Shown here: one piece after another, positions 28,910-33,864 of the stretch | Position numbering within the stretch: position 1 is the first letter of the stretch | Layout of the letters: each line of letters starts with the position of its first letter | Source: Thermoplasmata archaeon | Lineage (GTDB): Archaea; Thermoplasmatota; Thermoplasmata; Lutacidiplasmatales; UBA184 | Direction of reading: 5' to 3' | Assembly: GCA_021809545.1 (NCBI GenBank) | Contig: JAKAYL010000015.1 | Location: 1 to 33,864, forward strand | Length of the DNA: 33,864 nt | Translations under genes and position numbers: made by a program | The notes under the pieces: model-generated | Told to the model about the DNA's origin: nothing | The model's input: only the letters and a program-made list of their open reading frames with translations | Database searches by the model: none

Positions 28910-29881
28910 CTACTGGGAATCGTCCCCGTACCCCTTGAAGAGGGAGCGGATCTGGGAAGTGATGGCGAGGGCCTCGTCATGCTTCCGCTGCCAGAGGTTC
29001 CGGCCGAAGATGATCCCGGTGGCACCTGCTTCGAGGGAGGAGCGCACCTTGTGGATGAGTTCGTCATCCCCCATCTTCTCGCCCCCGGAGACGAGCACCA
29101 TGGTCCGTCCTGCGGAACGCACGACTCGCTGGAACATCTCCTCCTTGCTCAGGTTGAGGGTGTTGTAGGGGGCCGGGGAATCCTTGTCGTTCGGCCCGGG
29201 CACCGGATAGTTCACCTTGACGATGTCCGCGCCGATCTCCTGGGCGACCCGGGCAGCATACTCGACCGCGTAGAGGGACTCCCGTCCTCCCTTCTTCGAG
29301 ATCGCATCCCCGCGGGGGTAGGCCCAGACAACGAGGGGCATCCCGTACTTCTCGCAATCGGCCCGGACCTCCATCGCCTGGGCGATGTCGCGATCCTGCG
29401 CGGGGGAACCCACGTAGAGCGTGTACCCGACGGCGTCCGCGCCGAGGCGTACCGCGTCCTCCACGGTGGCCGTGAGCGGCGAGAAGGCGGCCCCGTCCGG
29501 AGGGATGTTGGTCTTGCCGTTGATCTTGAGGATGAGCGGGACCTTCCCCGCGTATTCCCGAAGGTACTTCTCGGCGAGCCCGATGTGGAGCGCGATGGCT
29601 GAGAAACCCCCCTCGAGAGCGAGGGCGAACTCATAGGACGGGTCAAGGGAGTCGGGGTTGGAAAAGAAGTCGACAGGTCCGTGCTCCAACCCCTGGTCGA
29701 TGGGGAGGATGAGGAGCGTGCCGCCTCCCGGGCCGTGCTCGTAGAGCATGCGGGTCAGGCGCACCCGCTTTCCCGGGGAGAGATCCAGGTCCCGCAGGCG
29801 GGGTCGCGGGATGGCCTTCGAACCTCCGGCCGCGTGAGGCCCGACGGCGCTACCACGGGCGGGGTTGGGCTGCGCGACCAT
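28910..29881 (-). CDS. fba: Class I fructose-bisphosphate aldolase, FbaB/DhnA type
   Basis: Schiff-base aldolase that joins glyceraldehyde 3-phosphate and dihydroxyacetone phosphate; 323 residues. TIM-barrel motifs: LLILPIDQGLEHGPVDFF, VPLILKINGKTNIPP, VGYTLYVGS, PLVVWAYPRGDAISKKGG, GADIVKVNYPVPG with the likely Schiff-base Lys, TMVLVSGGEKMGDDELI and GATGIIFGRNLWQRKH. It is closer to the longer FbaB form than to the short archaeal aldolases of about 265 residues. The first 30 residues (Ala/Pro/Gly-rich) are extra. The ATG at 29881 starts two bases after the DUF35 stop. An ADTH synthase of aromatic amino-acid synthesis is a related alternative, less likely from the motifs. Confidence 0.88.
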   Translation of the reverse strand: MVAQPNPARGSAVGPHAAGGSKAIPRPRLRDLDLSPGKRVRLTRMLYEHGPGGGTLLILPIDQGLEHGPVDFFSNPDSLDPSYEFALALEGGFSAIALHIGLAEKYLREYAGKVPLILKINGKTNIPPDGAAFSPLTATVEDAVRLGADAVGYTLYVGSPAQDRDIAQAMEVRADCEKYGMPLVVWAYPRGDAISKKGGRESLYAVEYAARVAQEIGADIVKVNYPVPGPNDKDSPAPYNTLNLSKEEMFQRVVRSAGRTMVLVSGGEKMGDDELIHKVRSSLEAGATGIIFGRNLWQRKHDEALAITSQIRSLFKGYGDDSQ

Positions 29882-29883
29882 GG

Positions 29884-30276
29884 CTACTGGACCTTTTCGA
29901 AGATGAGGCCGACCTTGTAGGACTTCTTCCACTGGACCTTGTCCCCGATCTGGATGTCCTTCTCGGACTTCGCCTCGGGGAGCCACCCGCTCACCACGGT
30001 GCCGTCATCCAGGTCGACGAGGGCATAGCCATAGGGTGCATCGTTGAGAAACTCGTCGGAGGGCACGTTCTGTACCGTGAAGGAACGCACCTTCCCGGTG
30101 GTCGCGAGCTCGATCTGCTTGAGCGCTTTGCTTCCGCAGCTCGGGCAGAGCAACACCTGCGTCATCTGCCGGTGGTGGCACTGGGAACACTCGGTGCCGA
30201 AGATCTTCCCTTCCTCCTGGTAGCCGTGTTCGAACGCGTCGATCGTATAGATGGGTTTGGAGCCAGTTTCCGACAT
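29884..30276 (-). CDS. DUF35 OB-fold zinc-ribbon protein (thiolase partner)
   Basis: A 130-residue acyl-CoA-binding scaffold. The N-terminal helix (IDAFEHGYQEEGKIFGTEC) leads into a rubredoxin-like zinc ribbon, CSQCHHRQ...CPSCGSKA, followed by an OB fold (GKVRSFTVQNVPSDEF, PYGYALVDLDDGTVVSGWLP, IQIGDKVQWKK). In archaea the DUF35 protein bridges thiolase and HMG-CoA synthase and channels acetoacetyl-CoA (known from the Methanothermococcus complex). It begins three bases after the thiolase stop, with AGGTG upstream, matching this partnership. HMG-CoA synthase itself is not in the window. Confidence 0.93.
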   Translation of the reverse strand: MSETGSKPIYTIDAFEHGYQEEGKIFGTECSQCHHRQMTQVLLCPSCGSKALKQIELATTGKVRSFTVQNVPSDEFLNDAPYGYALVDLDDGTVVSGWLPEAKSEKDIQIGDKVQWKKSYKVGLIFEKVQ

Positions 30277-30279
30277 GTT

Positions 30280-31437
30280 TCACACCTTCTGAAGGATATG
30301 GACAGAGCAGCTTCCGCCGGTCGCTCCCACATTGTGGGCAAGTCCCACCGTGGCGTGGGGCACTTCGCGCTTGCCGGCCTTGCCAGCGAACTGCTCCATG
30401 ATTTCCACGATCTGGGCTGCGCCGGTCGCGCTCACGGGGTGGCCCTTGGCCTTGAGCCCGCCGGAGGGGTTGACCGCGAGCTTCCCGTCGTGGGCCGTGA
30501 CGCCCTCGGCCGCAGCCTTCGCGGCCGCGCCCTTCGGGAAGAATCCCATGTCCTCCATCGCGAGAACCTCGGCGATGGTGAAGCAGTCGTGAACTTCCAT
30601 GAAGTTGATGTCCTTCCGCTCCATCTTGGCCTGCTTCAGCGCCTTGTCGGCGGCGGTCCGGCTTGCGGGGATCGCGGTCAGGTCTGTCCGGTCCTGGAGT
30701 GCGGCGATGCTCCCGGCACGGGCGGAGGCCCGTATCGCGGCGGGCTGACCCTTGATGTCCTTCTTGAACTTCGCGGCGTTCACCACGACCAAGGCGGAGG
30801 CCCCGTCCGAGAAGGGGCAGCAATCGTAGAGCTTGAGCGGCCAGGAGATCGTCGGGGAATTGAGATAGGTCTCCATGCTGATGGGCTTCTGGAAATGGGC
30901 GTGCGGATTGTTCGAGGCGTTCAGGTGGTTCTTCACCGCGATCGCCCCAAGCTCCTCCTGCTTCGTCCCGTACTTCTTGAGGTGGGCGGAGGCCAGGGTC
31001 GCGTAGAGCCCGGGAAACGTGGCCCCGTTCCGGGACTCGAAGGCGTAGTCCGCACCCATGGCGAAGTAGCTGGTCGCTGCGAGGGTCTCAAGGTGGCTCA
31101 ACTTCTCGACACCGACCACGAGGGCGGCGTCGATGAAGCCCCCGGCGATGTGCACGAAGGCCTCGTGCAACGCCGCGGACGAGGAGGAACAGGCCGACTC
31201 GATCGTGCAGCTGGGCACCTCGGGGATCCCGAGGGCGGTGTTGATCAGCGGACCCAAGTGGGCCTGCCGCTCCGCGATCCCGAAGGCATTCGATACGAAG
31301 GTGTAACCGATGTCCTTGGGGGAGATTCCGGAATTTTCTATCGCATCGAGGCTGACAGATGCTGCCATCTCCCGCCCCTTCTCTGATACCTTACCGAAGC
31401 GGTTCATCGCTGCCCCGGCAACCCATACTTCTTCCAT
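30280..31437 (-). CDS. Acetyl-CoA C-acetyltransferase (thiolase), archaeal SCP2-like type
   Basis: Condenses two acetyl-CoA to acetoacetyl-CoA, the first step of the mevalonate route to isoprenoid lipids; 385 residues. The nucleophile Cys is in IESACSSSSAALHEA (C83). The later motifs are EVHDCFTIAEVLAMEDMG, NPSGGLKAKGHPVSATGAAQ with the catalytic His, and HNVGATGGSCSVHIL at the C terminus. It is the first gene of thiolase-DUF35-aldolase-tsr3, all closely spaced. The ATG at 31437 lies about 25 nt downstream of a TATA-like element and has no nearby ribosome binding site, so the message is probably leaderless. Confidence 0.93.
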   Translation of the reverse strand: MEEVWVAGAAMNRFGKVSEKGREMAASVSLDAIENSGISPKDIGYTFVSNAFGIAERQAHLGPLINTALGIPEVPSCTIESACSSSSAALHEAFVHIAGGFIDAALVVGVEKLSHLETLAATSYFAMGADYAFESRNGATFPGLYATLASAHLKKYGTKQEELGAIAVKNHLNASNNPHAHFQKPISMETYLNSPTISWPLKLYDCCPFSDGASALVVVNAAKFKKDIKGQPAAIRASARAGSIAALQDRTDLTAIPASRTAADKALKQAKMERKDINFMEVHDCFTIAEVLAMEDMGFFPKGAAAKAAAEGVTAHDGKLAVNPSGGLKAKGHPVSATGAAQIVEIMEQFAGKAGKREVPHATVGLAHNVGATGGSCSVHILQKV

Positions 31438-31458
31438 GCTTTTTTGTAGAGTGTCTCC

Positions 31459-31468
31459 CTGTAGATAA
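31459..31468 (-). promoter_or_regulatory. TATA-like element of the thiolase operon
   Basis: The minus strand reads TTATCTACAG, centred about 26 nt upstream of the thiolase ATG. It is identical to the purH element at 22644-22653. Confidence 0.5.
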
Positions 31469-31479
31469 CCCTTGCTTTA

Positions 31480-31532
31480 GGCCACCGTGCGCCTCCGATG
31501 GAGGGAGGGACCCTCGAGCCATATCGGTGGCC
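31480..31532. other. Structured intergenic segment (nested inverted repeats)
   Basis: An outer perfect inverted repeat GGCCACCG (31480-31487)/CGGTGGCC (31525-31532) encloses a perfect hairpin CCTCC-GAT-GGAGG (31492-31504) and a smaller GAG...CTC hairpin (31505-31515). The segment lies downstream of the 94-residue gene and just upstream of the thiolase promoter, both on minus. It could be a processed RNA, a transcript end, or a protein site. The rest of 31440-31653 shows no gene. Confidence 0.45.
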
Positions 31533-31653
31533 CGTTCGGGATGCGCCGGGAAGACTGCGAAGCGCTCTGCTTCAACGGGAGAAGGGAAGCGGTACGCCCG
31601 TTCGGCTCCTCTGGATGGGGCGGGTGCTTCGGTGCGAAAGCGACGCCCGGGAT

Positions 31654-31938
31654 CTACACGGAGGCGACCAGCAGGGGGCGTAGCCGCTCCAACTCGGCAT
31701 GGGCCGTCTCAGGGTCTCGGGTCTTGATGAGCACGCGACCATCCTGCATCACGGTGGTCTCTGGAGGGCCCTCGAGGATGAGCATGACCCGGGCATCGAG
31801 GACGTTTCTCCCCATCTTTTCCACCTGGGTCTTCACCCGAGGGAGGTGCAGCCGCACGGGGCGCTGGGGGATGGCCTCGTAGGACCCCTTGCCCGAGCAG
31901 AGACGGAGTTCCCGATAACGGAGTTCCTGGGGGGGCAT
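31654..31938 (-). CDS. 94-residue protein next to ThiI; possible free-standing E1/ThiF C-terminal-like domain
   Basis: I cannot place this protein with certainty. It reads ELRYRELRLCSGKGSYEAIPQ, then VEKMGRNVLDARVMLIL, then TVMQDGRVLIKTRDPETAHAELERLRPLL. The LC(S)G start, the middle helix and the final DGRVLIK..D...A segment recall, from memory, the small domain at the C terminus of archaeal ThiF/HesA-type E1-like adenylyltransferases, here without the E1 part. There is one Cys (C14). It starts 10 nt after the ThiI-like gene, so the two are very likely co-transcribed, which supports a role in sulfur transfer. Alternative: an unrelated small archaeal family. The gene itself is well supported by spacing and codon use. 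Confidence 0.65.
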   Translation of the reverse strand: MPPQELRYRELRLCSGKGSYEAIPQRPVRLHLPRVKTQVEKMGRNVLDARVMLILEGPPETTVMQDGRVLIKTRDPETAHAELERLRPLLVASV

Positions 31939-31948
31939 GCTCCGGAGA

Positions 31949-32575
31949 CTATAGGACGACGGACTTTCGGACCGCTTCTTCGAGGATCTTGGAGACGTCG
32001 ATCTTCGTCTCCTCTGCCCCGATCCGGATGAGGTCCGAGCGGGTCGCGGGCTTGTCCGGGACGGCCTGGCAACAGATGCCCGGTCGGATGGAGATGTCGT
32101 AGGCGCCGATCCTCTTGGCGATCTCCTCGATCTCCTGCTTGTCCAGGCCGACCAGGGGACGGACCATGGGGATCTTGACGGAGGCGGTGGCGGTGCGCAT
32201 GTTCTCGAGCGTCTGGCTGGCCACCTGGCCGAGAGATTCTCCGGTCACCAGGAAGGTGGCGCCCTCCCTTTCGGCCACTGCTTCCGCGGACCTCCACATG
32301 AACCGGCGGCAGAGAACGCAACCGAAATGGCGTTCGGTGTTTCGCATGAGGGTGATCTGGGTCGAGCCGTGGGGCACGACGTAGAGGGGGATCTTCGTGG
32401 AATGGCGGGCCTCCAAGAGCTTCAGGTGGTCGCGGACCTTCTCAAGGGGGCTATCGTCCGTGAAGGGTCGATTGTCCATGTGCACGCCGATGAGCGTGTG
32501 GCCCTGGGCGAGCATGAGCTCCGCTGCGACCGGGGAATCTATCCCCCCCGACATCAGCACGACTCCTTTCCCCAT
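31949..32575 (-). CDS. thiI: ThiI-like PP-loop sulfurtransferase domain protein without THUMP
   Basis: ATP-dependent adenylating enzyme for tRNA 4-thiouridine and/or thiamine thiazole sulfur, reduced to the PP-loop domain; 208 residues. The PP-loop is VVLMSGGIDSPVAAEL at the N terminus. CVLCRRFMWR, LVTGESLGQVASQTLENM, PMVRPLVGLDKQEIEEIAKRIG and RPGICCQAVPDKPAT follow; the CC pair aligns with the region of the catalytic Cys in full-length ThiI. The NFLD and THUMP RNA-binding domains and the rhodanese domain are absent. The start at ATG 32575 is set by a TATA box at 32600-32609; longer in-frame sequence upstream runs into the gcvPA region and is not coding. The small gene at 31654 follows in the same operon. 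Confidence 0.87.
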   Translation of the reverse strand: MGKGVVLMSGGIDSPVAAELMLAQGHTLIGVHMDNRPFTDDSPLEKVRDHLKLLEARHSTKIPLYVVPHGSTQITLMRNTERHFGCVLCRRFMWRSAEAVAEREGATFLVTGESLGQVASQTLENMRTATASVKIPMVRPLVGLDKQEIEEIAKRIGAYDISIRPGICCQAVPDKPATRSDLIRIGAEETKIDVSKILEEAVRKSVVL

Positions 32576-32599
32576 CGGAGAGGAGGAACCGTCGGCCTG

Positions 32600-32609
32600 C
32601 CTTATAATC
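32600..32609 (-). promoter_or_regulatory. TATA box of the ThiI-like gene
   Basis: The minus strand reads GATTATAAGG, centred about 30 nt upstream of the ATG at 32575. The message would be leaderless or have only a few leader bases. Confidence 0.65.
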
Positions 32610-32689
32610 TTTGGCTCGCCCGAGAGCGACAGGCCTCGCCCTTCCGTCCTGGGTCGGGGGCTTTGGCGGGGGCGGGCTCCTGGCGAAAG

Positions 32690-32699
32690 GATTATCTTT
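32690..32699 (+). promoter_or_regulatory. TATA-like element of gcvPA
   Basis: GATTATCTTT lies about 43 nt upstream of the gcvPA ATG and predicts a leader of about 18 nt with GGGGAGG. The flanking bases (ATCTTTGG) repeat those at 32607-32614. Confidence 0.45.
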
Positions 32700-32737
32700 G
32701 GTCCCCGTAGCATGCTCCAACTGGGGAGGGTCCCACC

Positions 32738-33864
32738 ATGGTCAACTGGATTCCGCCGGATTGGGAAGACGCCGAGATGCTGAAGTCGCTCGGGATCGGC
32801 ACCGTCGAAGAGCTCTTCCGAGACATTCCGAAACGGGCGCGGATGGGGCGGATCGGCCTCCAGCCTTCCTTGGACGAGGCGTCCCTCGCCGCCCGGGTCC
32901 GCGGGCTCCTGGAGCGGAACAAGCCCCTCTCGGGATACGACATCTTCCTCGGGGGCGGGTTCTACGATCGGTACACCCCTGCGGTGGTGGACGGGATCCT
33001 GCAGCGCTCCGAGTTCTACACTTCCTACACTCCGTACCAGGCCGAGGCGAGCCAAGGGACCCTCCAGTCGCTCTTCGAGTTCCAGTCCCTCTGGGTGGAA
33101 CTGACGAACATGGAGGTGGCCAACGCCTCCCTCTACGACGGAGCCAGCGCCCTGGCGGAGGGACTTCTCATGGCCGGCCGTCTTCACGAAGGGAGCCGTG
33201 TCCTCGTGCCCGGCAACCTGCATTGGGAACGGCGCAGTGTGCTGGAGAACTACGCCCGCGGGGCCCGGCTCACACTGGTCGACATCCCTTGGGACCGGTC
33301 CACGGGTCTCCTGGACTTCGATTTCATCCGGCAGGAGTCGGCCAAGGATGTGGCCGGCGTCATCGTGGAACTCCCGGATTCTCTCGGGATCGTCGACGGA
33401 CGCCTGCCGACCCTGAAATCCATGATCGGAGACGTTCCGCTCGTGGTCTCCGCCGATCCCATGGCGCTCACGCTCCTCGAACCCCCGGGCTCCTGGGGGG
33501 CCGACATCGTGGTGGCCGAGGGCCAGGGATTCGGCATTCCCCTGTCCTATGGGGGACCTTACCTCGGACTGATGGCGACCCGGAACGCCGCCGTCCGCCA
33601 GCTTCCCGGGCGCCTGGTAGGGGCCACAAAGGACGCACGGGGCCGTCGGGCCTTCACCCTCACCCTACAGACACGGGAGCAGCACATCCGCCGCTCGCGT
33701 GCCACCTCCAACGTCTGCACCAACCATTCCCTCATGGCGCTGGCCTTTGTCTCTTACGCAACCGTTCTCGGTCCGCGGGGACTCCAGCGTTTGGCGCTCG
33801 CCCAGGCGAAGCGGGTCCGGTCCTTGGCCACGGCCCTTGGGAGCGTCCGGGGCCTCCGAGCTCC
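32738..33864 (+). CDS. gcvPA: Glycine dehydrogenase (decarboxylating) subunit 1, cut by the window end
   Basis: N-terminal half of the P-protein of the glycine cleavage system, which decarboxylates glycine and passes aminomethyl to the lipoyl H-protein. About 375 residues are present; the full archaeal protein is near 440-450. Family motifs: LGGGFYDRYTPAVVDGILQRSEFYTSYTPYQAE, GTLQSLFEFQSLWVELTNMEVANASLYDGASALAEG, VVAEGQGFGIPLSYGGPYLGLMA, FTLTLQTREQHIRRSRATSN and CTNHSLMALAF. The PLP-binding Lys is in the partner gcvPB, expected just past the window end. GGGGAGG lies 8 nt before the ATG. It is divergent from the ThiI-like gene. Confidence 0.95.
   Translation, partial: MVNWIPPDWEDAEMLKSLGIGTVEELFRDIPKRARMGRIGLQPSLDEASLAARVRGLLERNKPLSGYDIFLGGGFYDRYTPAVVDGILQRSEFYTSYTPYQAEASQGTLQSLFEFQSLWVELTNMEVANASLYDGASALAEGLLMAGRLHEGSRVLVPGNLHWERRSVLENYARGARLTLVDIPWDRSTGLLDFDFIRQESAKDVAGVIVELPDSLGIVDGRLPTLKSMIGDVPLVVSADPMALTLLEPPGSWGADIVVAEGQGFGIPLSYGGPYLGLMATRNAAVRQLPGRLVGATKDARGRRAFTLTLQTREQHIRRSRATSNVCTNHSLMALAFVSYATVLGPRGLQRLALAQAKRVRSLATALGSVRGLRA

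Noticed and set aside
31487-31882. Plus-strand readings in and beyond the gap before the 94-residue gene
   Set aside because: They are largely antisense to the 94-residue gene, and the free part shows no coding pattern.
32576-33223. N-terminal extension of the ThiI-like protein that could have carried THUMP
   Set aside because: The in-frame sequence is antisense to gcvPA and crosses both promoters; it does not resemble THUMP or NFLD.
1-33864. CRISPR arrays, insertion sequences, integrases, attachment sites
   Set aside because: No regularly spaced repeats, transposase or integrase genes, or terminal inverted repeats were seen; the window looks like core chromosome.

Overview
The window is a dense, GC-rich stretch of an archaeal chromosome. 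Archaeal marker genes include aEF-2, uS12 and uS7 in an str-type cluster, glycerol-1-phosphate dehydrogenase (archaeal lipid backbone), Spt5, SecE, eS6, aIF2-gamma, MptE, Tsr3, UPF0179, two FtsZ paralogues and a DUF35-thiolase pair. TATA boxes stand about 22-30 nt upstream of many starts, several start codons look leaderless or nearly so, and others have GGAGG-type ribosome binding sites. The gene set fits a euryarchaeote, most plausibly a high-GC member of the Thermoplasmatota; the lineage is an inference, not something the sequence proves.

Layout. 1-4000 (minus strand): fusA (cut by the window start), rps7 and rps12 behind a leaderless promoter, then tRNA-Pro(TGG), a UPF0179 protein and egsA. 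4087-9441: surface biology, with a 1124-residue phosphoesterase carrying Ig-like and PKD repeats and a C-terminal anchor, a membrane-anchored Ycf48-like propeller, and a small helical protein on the other strand. 9477-11940: a polytopic GT-C-like membrane protein converging with mptE. 12019-15169 (plus): ftsZ1-secE-spt5-rpl11 and a small conserved protein; Spt5 has a large extra N-terminal region. 15180-17770: a type IV prepilin peptidase divergent from rps6e-aIF2-gamma. 17772-20626: a two-gene FAD/Fe-S amine or amino-acid dehydrogenase resembling HcnABC or sarcosine oxidase, divergent from a thioredoxin. 21041-25739 (minus): purH, a pilin-like surface protein, a probable RNase P Pop5-like subunit and ftsZ2 with an unusual palindromic leader. 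26060-28294: an operon of three AIM24-family paralogues and a 58-residue zinc ribbon. 28357-31437: tsr3, a class I aldolase, a DUF35 OB-fold protein and a thiolase. 31654-32575: a ThiI-like PP-loop protein lacking THUMP, with a 94-residue protein downstream. 32738 to the end: gcvPA, the first half of glycine decarboxylase.

How genes may work together. Translation and transcription genes sit beside cell division (ftsZ1) and secretion (secE). The prepilin peptidase could process the pilin-like protein 7 kb away. The DUF35-thiolase pair is the usual archaeal entry into the mevalonate route, and egsA supplies the other half of archaeal lipids. The most unusual points are paired substitutions in the EF-2 cation pocket (H32 and L70), which aIF2-gamma in the same window does not share; the AIM24x3-zinc ribbon operon; the N-terminal domain of Spt5; a shortened first Rossmann fold in the Fe-S flavoprotein; and a duplicated 20-bp element around the ftsZ2 promoter.
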